From Nostoc sp. UCD121 (GTDB lineage Bacteria > Cyanobacteriota > Cyanobacteriia > Cyanobacteriales > Nostocaceae), in NCBI RefSeq assembly GCF_014222285.1, contig NZ_JACKZS010000030.1, positions 1-54,354 on the forward strand: a stretch of 54,354 bases of DNA, read 5' to 3'. Both the position numbers and the translations under genes were made by a program. The notes below the pieces were generated by a model. It saw only the letters and a list, made by a program, of their open reading frames with translations, had not been told where the DNA came from and ran no database searches. Positions within the stretch are counted from its first letter, which is position 1; every line of letters starts with the position of its first letter. Positions 35,627-44,301 of the stretch are shown one piece after another.

Positions 35627-37189
35627 TTAGCATCTACCTAACCGAGGATTTGCATTTATTACTTTGCCCTGATGCTTTACTTGAGTGCATTTTAACTGTG
35701 ATTCTAAAGCATCAATCTTTCGTAAAAGCGAGACTCCCCACATTATAGAAATCACCAACTTGATTGTCATACCCGCTAGCAAGAGTGTGACTATTGTGGA
35801 AGTTTTCTTTTGTTGAGCTAATCTTTTTTGTTGTTCTGCAAGTCGTGCTTCAACTTCTTTGGCACGTTCGGCTTCTAATGATTGCTGCATTTCTCGCCGA
35901 TCTAATTCTTCACTAGCAGCTAAAAATCGATAATCTAAATTGCTCAAGCTTTTGCCATGTGCCCAGGTTTGGGCATCAATCAAGGCTTGTCCGCGCAATA
36001 GGCGAGATTCATCATTTTCCTTTGAGGCTATCCACGCATTGAAGGTTTCATAGTAGGGGCGCAGGTAAGCTAATTTTTTTCCAACCCATTCTAAATTGAA
36101 AACTTCTTCATAAATTCGGTTTTTGATTTGGAGAAAACCTTGCTTTTTAACCACTAAGCCAGACAGCAATAGTTCTACTTGTTCTCGACTATCATCGGCT
36201 GGTACTTCCACTCCTTGGAGGATTTGCTGATAAATTCCTAGCAATCTGGCGGCAATTTGTTCGTTTCGGAGGATGCGATCGCGAATTGTCCGCAAATGCT
36301 CCGGCTCATCTTGTGATTCCCATTGATCGATGATGTGCGATCGCACCACATTTTCTATCCAAAATTCTTCTGTACCAGGGGGGATTTTTAACTTCCTACC
36401 CACATCATCTTGAGATAAACTGACAAGTAACCGACACAGCTTTTGAGTCAAAAATGGTTGCCCTTTTGTCCAAGCTAATACTTCCTTCAAAACTTTTTGG
36501 GGATGATTGTCTTTAATATCCAGTCCTAAAGATAGTGGTTGAGCTTCTTCAAATGTAAAGCCATTTACTCGGATAGCTTTACCAAAATTAAACTTTGTAA
36601 TGTGATTTTGATATAAAATTAAGTCTGAAGGTGTAGCAACACCAAACATTGCAAATGTAATCCGCTCATACTCTGGATCAATTGCTCGTTGGTTATAACA
36701 AAACCGAATCAAGCTAAAAAAATCATCCACAGAGAAATCGAGACCGAGAATACTATCAATTTCATCAATAAAAATGAATAGCCTTTCGTTAGGAAACTGA
36801 ACTAACAGAATTTCTGAAATAAACCGACTAAGTTTCTGAGCCAAAGAAATATCACTTTTTTCTTGCCACCAGGTTTTTAAATTGACTTTTCCTAACAGTT
36901 TAAAACCCAGCCACAAATCGCCTATAACTCCCTTATACCACTGTTCTGGAGTTATATTTTCGCAACCAATATTAGTCATATCAACGGTGACACATCGAAA
37001 GCCTTCTTGTTGCAAGCGATGTTTGGTTTTTACCATAAGTGAAGATTTGCCCATTTGCCTACTGCTTAAGATGTAGCAAAATTCACCCTGCTTTAAGGCT
37101 TCGTAAAGTTCCACATCCGCTTTGCGCTCAACATAGCTAGGAGCGTCACTGGTTAAAGTGCCACCAACTTGATATCGATAACTGTTCAT
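35627..37189 (-). CDS. AAA_35-type STAND-like ATPase with C-terminal membrane segment
   Basis: 520 aa. YRYQVGGTL...[10 protein letters not shown] at the N-terminus is the standard opening of cyanobacterial AAA_35 proteins. Walker A is SSRQMGKS (42-49) and Walker [11 protein letters not shown] (137-146). The helical region after it carries the 'LTQKLCRLL' and '[10 protein letters not shown]' motifs. A coiled coil follows ([23 protein letters not shown] split across about 425-455). Then comes one hydrophobic segment near residues 465-490 and a short tail. In many relatives the coiled coil and membrane segment lead into WD40 or TPR sensor repeats; here the protein stops, so the sensor is absent. 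The role is unknown; signalling or prophage-defence-like switching is guesswork. Confidence 0.85.
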   Translation of the reverse strand: MNSYRYQVGGTLTSDAPSYVERKADVELYEALKQGEFCYILSSRQMGKSSLMVKTKHRLQQEGFRCVTVDMTNIGCENITPEQWYKGVIGDLWLGFKLLGKVNLKTWWQEKSDISLAQKLSRFISEILLVQFPNERLFIFIDEIDSILGLDFSVDDFFSLIRFCYNQRAIDPEYERITFAMFGVATPSDLILYQNHITKFNFGKAIRVNGFTFEEAQPLSLGLDIKDNHPQKVLKEVLAWTKGQPFLTQKLCRLLVSLSQDDVGRKLKIPPGTEEFWIENVVRSHIIDQWESQDEPEHLRTIRDRILRNEQIAARLLGIYQQILQGVEVPADDSREQVELLLSGLVVKKQGFLQIKNRIYEEVFNLEWVGKKLAYLRPYYETFNAWIASKENDESRLLRGQALIDAQTWAHGKSLSNLDYRFLAASEELDRREMQQSLEAERAKEVEARLAEQQKRLAQQKKTSTIVTLLLAGMTIKLVISIMWGVSLLRKIDALESQLKCTQVKHQGKVINANPRLGRC

Positions 37190-37293
37190 TTGATTTAAAA
37201 TTTTAAATTAGTTCTCGTTCTTAATAAATAAATTTCTATCGGAACAATTGATAAAATTCATATTAAACCTCGTCTACCTTGAGAACCGTAGTT

Positions 37294-37406
37294 TTGTAGC
37301 TTGGGTACAGTGATAGCGTAACCCAACATAAATAAGCATAAATAAAGTGGTAATGTTGGGTTACTTTTCACTCCACCCAACCTACATAAATATATCTTTT
37401 AAAAAA
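37294..37406. repeat. Nested-palindrome repeat (GTAGGTTGGGT type), copy 1
   Basis: The outer arms TGTAGCTTGGGT and ACCCAACCTACA flank inner arms AACCCAACAT and ATGTTGGGTT. It ends with TAAATATATCTTTTAAAAAAC, identical to the end of copy 3 at 51171-51276. A third copy is at 42441-42519. It lies between the two AAA_35 genes. Confidence 0.85.
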
Positions 37407-37491
37407 CTCTAGGTTTCAACATAGATGAGGTTTAAGAACGAGAATTACTTATTTTGATTATTTATCTTTCAACAGTCTACCAGAACAATTA

Positions 37492-38877
37492 CTATCCTGA
37501 GTGCTTTCCAAGCTGTTGGCTAAAGTAAAGGCGATATAACTCACACATAACATGAGCTTGATTACCGTTGAGTTTAACCAAACCCATACTTTCTAGCTTG
37601 TAAGCAGCGATCGCGTCTAGCTCTACTTTTTCATCTGTTGCAATTACCTGTTGCATAGCTGACATTAATTTTGGGTCTTTTTGCAGTAAGCTCAACAGTT
37701 CCCGTAAATGCTGACTATAAATTCCCACTGGTGTAGATGCAGTTTCTAGTAATACCTCTAATGTCATTTCCTCTTGACATAGATGATAAAGCGCAAGGCT
37801 CACCAAATAAGGATGTCCTCCTACCATTGCTTGTAGGGGTGCAAGGCGTTTTGCGCCTTCGGAGCCGTCTGCACAATTTAGTCCATAAGACAATGCTAAA
37901 TTCTGTACCTGATTGAGAGTCAATGGTGGGAGCGTAATTGTGATCCCAACATTGAAAGGCGATTGGTTAAGCTTTAGTGGAATATATATTTCTGTGGTGT
38001 GAACTACCACCATCCGTAGTTTTTGCCAGATTTGATCCTGCTTTGCTTGTTCGTGCCAAAATCGCAGCATTGGCAAAAAATCTTGGGCAATATTGGGATG
38101 TTCAAAAACTCGATGGACTTCATTCAAAGCCAAAACTAGAGGACTATTATCAATGTATTGCAGTAGATATGCTTCAAAATAGATTTTGCAGCTTACTTTG
38201 CTGCCCATTTCCGTATCCCAAAAATCATCTAGAGAGGGAAGGAGATTTAACTGTCTGCTGACATTGACACAAAACCAACGCAAAAATTTATCAAGAGAAC
38301 CAAAAACGTCTTGATCGGCTTCTTGAAAGTCCAAATAGACGATTTGATAACCTTGCTCTCTAGCATAAGCAATCATCCGGTTGAGCAGTGAACTTTTCCC
38401 TGTCTTTCTAGGTGCTTTGATTCGGATTAAGCAACCAGGGTATAAAATCTCGTTACAAACAAGTTCTTCCAGAGGAGGACGGTTGATGTAAAGAGGAGAA
38501 CCCAGTGGTACGGGGCCGCTAGGAAATTCAATCTTGCTTGCTGAAAACGAGTCTGGAGACACCATTTCTAAGTTAGGTTCTTCACTGAATTTTTGTTGGC
38601 TCTGATTTTCCCGATCGCCTATTTTTTCTTGCAGGTATTTCTTCAAGGCTAAATGCAGATTTTTTTTGGTTATTTTTTTCCCAAGTGCGATGGAAAGGTC
38701 TTGCCACAACTCAGAGCCAACTTCCTTGATATAATTGTCGCGGTAGCCTGATTCCTCTGCCATTTCACCATAAGTTTTGCCCAACCACGACTGAGACAGC
38801 ACAAAGCACTGAATGGAAGCAAGAGGCTTATCTTGCAGAATTGTTTCTACTGCTTGCAGAATATCTTCCACGGACAT
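37492..38877 (-). CDS. AAA_35-type ATPase with N-terminal vMAP-like helix-turn-helix, atypical Walker B
   Basis: 461 aa. Residues about 1-85 form a helical domain typical of the N-terminus of such proteins (VLSQSWLGKTYGEMAEESGY...YIKEVGSELWQDLS), which predicts a DNA- or protein-binding HTH. A linker follows, then PLGSPLYINRPPLEE (124-138), the conserved start of the ATPase. Walker A is APRKTGKS (155-162). Walker B reads LVLALNEVHRVF: the expected DEVD is NEVH (N252, H255), so hydrolysis may be impaired. GGHPYLV near 353 is the conserved sensor region. Residues about 335-347 are encoded by an inserted palindromic repeat. It precedes the other AAA_35 gene on the same strand, with a 302-base gap. 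Confidence 0.85.
   Translation of the reverse strand: MSVEDILQAVETILQDKPLASIQCFVLSQSWLGKTYGEMAEESGYRDNYIKEVGSELWQDLSIALGKKITKKNLHLALKKYLQEKIGDRENQSQQKFSEEPNLEMVSPDSFSASKIEFPSGPVPLGSPLYINRPPLEELVCNEILYPGCLIRIKAPRKTGKSSLLNRMIAYAREQGYQIVYLDFQEADQDVFGSLDKFLRWFCVNVSRQLNLLPSLDDFWDTEMGSKVSCKIYFEAYLLQYIDNSPLVLALNEVHRVFEHPNIAQDFLPMLRFWHEQAKQDQIWQKLRMVVVHTTEIYIPLKLNQSPFNVGITITLPPLTLNQVQNLALSYGLNCADGSEGAKRLAPLQAMVGGHPYLVSLALYHLCQEEMTLEVLLETASTPVGIYSQHLRELLSLLQKDPKLMSAMQQVIATDEKVELDAIAAYKLESMGLVKLNGNQAHVMCELYRLYFSQQLGKHSG
37839..37874. repeat. Palindromic repeat inside the second AAA_35 gene
   Basis: GTGCA (37839-37843) and TGCAC (37870-37874) bracket AAGGCG (37843-37848) and CGCCTT (37854-37859). Together they form a hairpin inserted in frame before the conserved GGHPYLV region. 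Confidence 0.6.
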
Positions 38878-39014
38878 TAAAATTTAAACAATTACTAGAT
38901 ATAGCTATCTATTTTGATCTATTAATAATATACAACCGAATAAATACTTAAAAAAAGAAAAATAAATTTCTAAAAATACAGTTTTTTAAACTATAATTTA
39001 ATGTTGCTTACTTC

Positions 39015-39040
39015 AAAAAGCTTGCTTATTTTTAAGCAAG
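39015..39040 (-). terminator. Intrinsic terminator of the O-methyltransferase gene
   Basis: On the minus strand CTTGCTTA pairs with TAAGCAAG around AAAA (39021-39040) and is followed by CTTTTT (39015-39020). It lies about 60 bases after the stop of the gene at 39099. Confidence 0.6.
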
Positions 39041-39098
39041 ATTAGGGAAAGTCAAGTATTAACCTAAGCGGATTGGGTTTTGAAAAGTTAGAAAGACA

Positions 39099-39761
39099 TC
39101 AATTTTTCAGTGCCAGAGTCAAACCATCTGCGATCGCTACTAAACTCAGACTAACTCGCTGGTCTTGATGCAGCTTTTGATTAAAGGCACGAATCCTTTT
39201 AGTTCTATTATCCTGTACTTTGGGGTCGGCAACCCTGCCTGACCAGAGTACATTATCGATCGCAATCAGTCCCCCTCTTCGCACTAATTGCAGCGATCGC
39301 TCATAATAACCATCATAGTTGCTCTTATCTGCATCGATGAAAGCAAAATCAAAGGTTTCCGCTTCTCCCTTTGCTAGTAACCGATCCAAAGTTTCCAAAG
39401 CTGGGGCAATGTGCAGTTGAATTTTATCTGCCACTCCCGCTTGCTGCCAATAACGCCGAGCGATCGTTGTAAATTCTTCACTCACATCACAGGCTACCAC
39501 CTTGCCGTCACTCGGTAACGCCAAGGCTACCACCAGGGAACTATAACCTGTGAATACCCCAACTTCCAGAGTTTTTTTTGCTCCCAGCAACTGCACGAGT
39601 AACGCCAAAAATTGCCCCTGTTCAGGAGCAATCTGCATTCTACCTACTGGATGCTGGGCTGTTTCTTGCCTCAATTGGGTTAAAATTTCTGGTTCTCGAA
39701 GAGAGACTGATAGTAAATAGTCATAAAGGTTTTGTTCGAGTCCTAGTGTTTGAGTAGTCAT
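39099..39761 (-). CDS. Class I O-methyltransferase of the caffeoyl-CoA / catechol family
   Basis: 220 aa from the ATG at 39761. The longer frame to 39794 is rejected because AAAAGG stands six bases before 39761. The family hallmarks are LEVGVFTGYSSLVVALALP (SAM motif I, about residues 64-82), VACDVS, FAFIDADKSNYDGYYE (metal-binding aspartate, about 140-155) and GGLIAIDNVLWSGRVAD (about 165-181). The enzyme is a cation-dependent methyltransferase of a small phenolic, polyketide or flavonoid-like acceptor; the true substrate cannot be told. A terminator follows. It is a lone gene. Confidence 0.88.
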   Translation of the reverse strand: MTTQTLGLEQNLYDYLLSVSLREPEILTQLRQETAQHPVGRMQIAPEQGQFLALLVQLLGAKKTLEVGVFTGYSSLVVALALPSDGKVVACDVSEEFTTIARRYWQQAGVADKIQLHIAPALETLDRLLAKGEAETFDFAFIDADKSNYDGYYERSLQLVRRGGLIAIDNVLWSGRVADPKVQDNRTKRIRAFNQKLHQDQRVSLSLVAIADGLTLALKN

Positions 39762-39785
39762 AACGTGCCTTTTTCTTTTACCTAA

Positions 39786-40055
39786 ATCTCCCACACTAAT
39801 TATCTGTTTAAAGTCCGCAACTCAAAACCCTACGCAGCTGCCAATGCTAACCAAATTCTCTACTGTACAGATCCAATAGCGACGACTGTAGATCGGCACT
39901 TTCCTGCACCAACGCCGTCAGAATCGGGAGGCGTTAATAGCTTCGATCCGGCAAGCGTCGTGCTTTATCAAAATGGGACGTTGATTCCCTGCGATCCACA
40001 GGGGCAAACTGTAACCCCCTGCCCCCTTGCCTCTTTTGACTCATCAGCTATGTAG
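39786..40055 (+). pseudogene. Start-less open frame, possible coding relic
   Basis: 89 codons between a TAA (39783-39785) and a TAG (40053-40055), with no in-frame ATG near the start. The protein-like content is coherent: KPYAAANANQILYCTDPIAT, DRHFPAPTPSESGGVNSFDP, ASVVLYQNGTLIPCDPQG. The last third overlaps C-rich repeats. It resembles an internal piece of an exported or low-complexity protein, but I do not recognise it. Confidence 0.3.
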
Positions 40056-40080
40056 ATGGCATTGAGAGGCAGATGGCGAA

Positions 40081-40097
40081 GCCTCTCGAAGAGAAGG
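40081..40097. repeat. CCTCTCGAAGAGAAGG palindromic repeat
   Basis: Second copy of the short palindrome at 7834-7852. It lies in a 656-base gap upstream of the kinase gene. The rest of that gap is the relic above plus about 320 bases with nothing named. Confidence 0.5.
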
Positions 40098-40417
40098 TTT
40101 AATATATTCGGGGATTCAATACCATACTTAATTGGGGCCACAAAACAAGAAAATTTGGTGGGGGTCTTAAACCGCAAGTTCGCTTTGGTCACGGGCAAAG
40201 AGCAGAAAACAGTATTCCAACTGAAACTCCTGCCTTGTCTGCGACACGCTGCGCGATCTGCCCTCTGCCTTTCTTGATAAACCAGCGCATAGATATTTTA
40301 TATGTAGAGATATTGCATACCAAGGCTTTGCTTGAGTTACTTGCCTAAACCCTTCTAGAATTAAAACTATTGTAGGGAAATTGTATTAATAAACTTACTT
40401 TTATTCTGGGAGGTATG

Positions 40418-41356
40418 ATGAGCCGTCCAATAATTCTTGGTATTGTCGGCGACAGCGCTGCTGGGAAAACAACACTAACGCGGGGAATCGCTCAGGCACT
40501 CGGCCCAGAAAATGTCACAATCATCTGTACAGATGATTACCACCGTTACGATCGCCAACAACGTGCAGAAATTGGCATCACTGCCCTCCACCCGGACTGC
40601 AACCATCTGGATATTATGCAGCAACACCTGTCGCTGCTACGCACAGGGCAACCAATTCTTAAGCCAGTTTATAGCCATAAAACAGGGACATTTGAGGCAC
40701 CTAAGTATATCAAGCCAAGTAAATTCGTCATTATTGAAGGATTACTCGGTTATTCTACTCGTGCCGCCCGTGATTGTTACGATGTAAAAGTCTACCTTGC
40801 GCCACCTGAAGAATTACGTGCTAAGTGGAAAGTCAAGCGAGATACCCAAAAGCGGGGTTACACACCTGAACAGGTTCTAGCAGAACTAGACAAACGCGAA
40901 CCAGACTCAGCACAATTTATCCGTCCACAACGGCAATGGTCTGATATAGTCATTAGTTTCTATCCACCCATCGATGAAGATGATGAAACCAATGGACACC
41001 TAAATGTCCGCCTGGTACTGCGTCCGACAATTCCGCATCCAGATTTCACTCCAATTACCAACTCTAGCTATGGCAATTCTGACTCAGCCATCCGTCTTGG
41101 GCTGGACAGGGATATGTGTAAGCCGGTAGATGTCTTAGAAGTTGATGGTCATGCCACCTTAGAACAGGTAAATAAGCTAGAGCATATTATTTGTTCTGAT
41201 ATGCCCCATCTACAAAATATTTGCGATCGCGAAAGTAATCCCGAACTGGGTAAAATTGCTGGTACAACCGGGGAAACACTGCAAAGTTACCCTCTTGCTC
41301 TGACTCAGCTAATTATTACCTACCACATGCTCAAAGCAACGCAAATTTATCAATAA
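40418..41356 (+). CDS. Phosphoribulokinase/uridine-kinase family protein, PRK paralog
   Basis: 312 aa. The second of two adjacent ATGs is chosen because GGGAGG (40408-40413) is then five bases away. Walker A is GDSAAGKTT (residues 11-19), with CTDDYHRYDRQQR next (about 37-49), ITALHPDCNHLDIM, and an IIEGL strand. Alignment by eye to true cyanobacterial PRK is good across residues 1-210. The first redox cysteine of PRK, in SGCGKS, is alanine here, while the other, before DDYH, is kept. The protein is about 20 residues shorter than PRK. It may phosphorylate ribulose 5-phosphate or another sugar or nucleoside; the light/dark CP12 switch is probably absent. Gene symbol withheld for that reason. 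Confidence 0.85.
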   Translation: MSRPIILGIVGDSAAGKTTLTRGIAQALGPENVTIICTDDYHRYDRQQRAEIGITALHPDCNHLDIMQQHLSLLRTGQPILKPVYSHKTGTFEAPKYIKPSKFVIIEGLLGYSTRAARDCYDVKVYLAPPEELRAKWKVKRDTQKRGYTPEQVLAELDKREPDSAQFIRPQRQWSDIVISFYPPIDEDDETNGHLNVRLVLRPTIPHPDFTPITNSSYGNSDSAIRLGLDRDMCKPVDVLEVDGHATLEQVNKLEHIICSDMPHLQNICDRESNPELGKIAGTTGETLQSYPLALTQLIITYHMLKATQIYQ

Positions 41357-41470
41357 TCAGGGAATATGGAGGGGTTTAACGAACATAGCGTAGTTTACCG
41401 CCGTAGGCATCGCCCTAAATCATATTATTTTTAGTTTTTTCTTTGAAAGTTGCAAATGAAATTACCCATA

Positions 41471-41487
41471 TAACCTTACCAAGGTTA
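41471..41487. repeat. Small perfect hairpin TAACCTT/AAGGTTA
   Basis: A 7-bp stem with loop ACC, between the kinase and radC genes. No T-run; role unknown. Confidence 0.3.
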
Positions 41488-41573
41488 AAGATTTTCTCAA
41501 ATAAAGGTGATTTTGACAGCAAACAAGGGATAACTAAGGATAGTTTGATGCGTGGTGACGATTTTCTTTGTTT

Positions 41574-42305
41574 ATGACCTATTGCCTCAGAATTGCCGAC
41601 CTACCTACAAATGAGCGTCCGCGTGAGCGATTAATGACGCATGGTGCCAAAATTTTAGCCACAGCAGAGTTAATCGCAATTCTTCTAGGCACTGGTCAAG
41701 GCCCAGGAAAACTATCTGCTGTGGGTTTGGGACAATTTATTTTGAGCGAATTAGGCAAACACCAACGCGATCCTTTGGCGGTTTTGCGAGAAGTTAGCCC
41801 CGCAGAGTTGATGCTAATTTCTGGTGTTGGCCCGGCCAAGGCAACAAGTATATTAGCAGCAATTGAATTAGGCAAACGCGCTTTTCAATCTCGACCGAAT
41901 GACGGAACATTGATTGATAGCCCACTTGCAGCTGCTGCTACCCTCAGCCAAGATTTGATGTGGCAGACACAAGAACGTTTTGCAGTAGTGCTATTAGATG
42001 TTAAGAATCGCTTACTAGGTACGCAAGTAATTACCATTGGCACAGCAACCGAAACCTTAGCTTCTCCCCGTGATATTTTTCGGGAAGTTATTCGTCAAGG
42101 TGCAACGCGGGTAATAGTTGCCCACAATCACCCTTCTGGGAACCTTGAACCTAGCCATGAAGATATAGAATTGACGCGCCAGTTGTTAGCAGGGGCGCAG
42201 CTTTTGGGCATTCCGGTACTAGATCATCTGATTTTGGGTAATGGCAATCATCAGAGTTTACGGGAAATAACAACCTTGTGGGATGAACATCCGCAAGGCG
42301 ATTAA
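41574..42305 (+). CDS. radC: RadC-family JAMM protein
   Basis: 243 aa from the ATG at 41574; an in-frame TTG at 41568 adds two residues. Family landmarks: [10 protein letters not shown] (about 15-24), a helix-hairpin-helix [13 protein letters not shown] (about 81-93), and the JAMM metal motif [15 protein letters not shown] (about 183-197) with two His, Ser and Asp. The family name comes from an old link to DNA repair that is not well supported; the JAMM fold suggests an isopeptidase-like or nuclease-linked hydrolase. It is full length. It is followed by a nested-palindrome repeat. Confidence 0.93.
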   Translation: MTYCLRIADLPTNERPRERLMTHGAKILATAELIAILLGTGQGPGKLSAVGLGQFILSELGKHQRDPLAVLREVSPAELMLISGVGPAKATSILAAIELGKRAFQSRPNDGTLIDSPLAAAATLSQDLMWQTQERFAVVLLDVKNRLLGTQVITIGTATETLASPRDIFREVIRQGATRVIVAHNHPSGNLEPSHEDIELTRQLLAGAQLLGIPVLDHLILGNGNHQSLREITTLWDEHPQGD

Positions 42306-42440
42306 TCATTATCAATATTTAGATACATTTGCCCTGATGGAGATCATGATCATCTCAAACGTCTTTGTCTATTGTCTATTTTTCTATACTTTATGCTTCA
42401 TATCAGGTTCGGTTAAACACTTATAGTATCTGTAGTATCT

Positions 42441-42519
42441 GTAGATTGGGTGAAGAACGAAACCCAACATGTGATCTAAGCTTGTGTTGGGTTTCACTCC
42501 GTTCCACCCAACCTACATT
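42441..42519. repeat. Nested-palindrome repeat (GTAGGTTGGGT type), copy 2
   Basis: GTAGATTGGGTGAAG, an AACCCAACAT inner arm, GTGTTGGGTTTC, and TTCCACCCAACCTACATT make the same nested plan as copies 1 and 3, with a different loop and no TATATCTTTT tail. It sits between the convergent radC and GT-C-like genes. Confidence 0.8.
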
Positions 42520-42540
42520 GATAAATTTTATGATAAGTAA

Positions 42541-44094
42541 TCACCTGAACTTGATATCATCTACCCAATAAAGATAATATCGTTCATCATCCACCCAGCT
42601 TCTCTCAAAATCTTTGATCGGAACAATCTTTAAATCATTGCGTTTGACGTTCAGTTTTTTATTTAAAATCAGCAAAATTTTCTTTTGCTCATCTTGATTT
42701 TTGAGTAAAGAATTAATTTGGCTTAATACTTCATCTTGTTCGACATCTTTACGACCTTTTTTAAATAGTGTAAAGCTTCCCATTTTTTGAAGCTGAGGAT
42801 AGTAAAACTTTCGATGTAAATAACCTGACAAAGGAGCCATGTTTGCATCTCTGCTGGCAACAATAAACTCATTACTTAATCCAGATTTTTGAATATATTG
42901 AGCTGTTTCCCGACTGGCAGAAAAAGGTATAATTAAGTCTCTTGAAAAACTATAAATGCCTCCAAAAAACTGTGTATAAAGAATCAGCATTAAAGTGATA
43001 TTATGCCATTTGTTTACAAATGCAATTGAATTTGGGCGAACATAAAACTTGTTGAGTAAAAGTGGAGAATCTTGATAATAACTTCCCAGCCAGAGAGCCG
43101 CTATAAAAACTAAATATAAATGCCCAAAATGCCGAGGCATACCGAGAAATCTCAAATATGTAAAGGCAAATATTACACAATTGCCTAAAATGTAGAAAAA
43201 GATAGGAATCGGCTTTTTAGACAATTTAAGCAAAGTTAAAACTATAACAAATAGAGCAATTAGCGCACAAACAATTAAATCTATCCATCTTTTGTGTGCA
43301 GGAATAATTAATAAATAGCTACCAAATATTCTACCTATGCTCCTCAAAAAATGACGCATATCTAATTTAACTATCCAACCATTATTTAACCCACCATGAA
43401 GATAACTATCTATTGGAGGAGTAAGAATATAAATGGATAAAATAAAAGAAAAAATAATAATTGAAATACTTAAAAATAAGTCGTGTTTTTGGCTCTGACT
43501 AAAATACTGCTGGCGATGTTTACTATCAAAACAAAATTCAGCTAGCAAAGTTAATGATAAAGAAAATGATATGAGTAAACCATAAGCACTACTATTTGCT
43601 AATAAAGCCAATAAAATTGCCAAATACGCATAGGTTTTTTTTCGGGATGAAAAAATTGTACAGAATGTAAAAACGAACAACATACTGAAGGCATAATTTC
43701 GAGAAATTACAAGATATTCATAAAAAGGGAAAAACCCAAAGGAAAACAGAAATTTTTGTTTATAGTTAAAAGGGCTATATAGGCAAAATACAACAACTGA
43801 AGCGACTGTAATTGCTAAATGAAATATTTGCATAATAATAGGATTATCTACTATTTTTCTCAGAATTGCCAGAGAAAAATACCAGAGAACAGGATGACCC
43901 TCATAATGAATATTTGCAATTAAATCTCCAAAAGATTTACTATCTCTGACAATAAGCCAAGGATTTAGTTCATCTCGCCACATCGAATGGTTGAGAATAC
44001 CTATTAAACCAAGAACAGAAAAAACAATGATAATAAACCAAGGAGAATGTAAAGGTAGTCTCGAAGTATATTTGATGAGGTTTTTGTTTATCAT
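42541..44094 (-). CDS. Polytopic membrane protein, GT-C glycosyltransferase-like
   Basis: 517 aa from the ATG at 44094. A TTG at 44169 would add 25 residues, but that part has no family features. About ten to twelve hydrophobic segments follow. The first loop reads HSMWRDELNPWLI, then HYEGHPVLWYF. A DE pair in the first periplasmic loop and the EGHPxLWY motif are typical of GT-C enzymes that move sugars from polyprenyl carriers (ArnT/PMT-like). The C-terminal 130 residues are soluble and contain charged helices. The substrate is unknown, and AT-rich codon use differs from neighbours, which suggests transfer. The family assignment is by motif only. Confidence 0.65.
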   Translation of the reverse strand: MINKNLIKYTSRLPLHSPWFIIIVFSVLGLIGILNHSMWRDELNPWLIVRDSKSFGDLIANIHYEGHPVLWYFSLAILRKIVDNPIIMQIFHLAITVASVVVFCLYSPFNYKQKFLFSFGFFPFYEYLVISRNYAFSMLFVFTFCTIFSSRKKTYAYLAILLALLANSSAYGLLISFSLSLTLLAEFCFDSKHRQQYFSQSQKHDLFLSISIIIFSFILSIYILTPPIDSYLHGGLNNGWIVKLDMRHFLRSIGRIFGSYLLIIPAHKRWIDLIVCALIALFVIVLTLLKLSKKPIPIFFYILGNCVIFAFTYLRFLGMPRHFGHLYLVFIAALWLGSYYQDSPLLLNKFYVRPNSIAFVNKWHNITLMLILYTQFFGGIYSFSRDLIIPFSASRETAQYIQKSGLSNEFIVASRDANMAPLSGYLHRKFYYPQLQKMGSFTLFKKGRKDVEQDEVLSQINSLLKNQDEQKKILLILNKKLNVKRNDLKIVPIKDFERSWVDDERYYLYWVDDIKFR

Positions 44095-44301
44095 TGTTAG
44101 TTTAAGCTGAAATTTATTCGCATGAAAATTGTATACATTTATTGACCACTGAATTAAATAAATTTTCAATGCTACTTAACCAATAATTTATTAAATATTA
44201 AGAAAATTTGACAATTTGACCTACGGACAATTTTGATTGTCTGAGCAAAAATAGCCTATAGATGGACGGTAAGAGGTCAACCTTATTGTTGATTATTCTT
44301 T

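Noticed and set aside
39968..40198. Minus-strand frame of 76 codons
   Set aside because: It crosses C-rich and palindromic repeats and has no recognisable N-terminus or ribosome site.
42365..42571. Plus-strand frame of 68 codons
   Set aside because: Most of it is the nested-palindrome repeat at 42441-42519.
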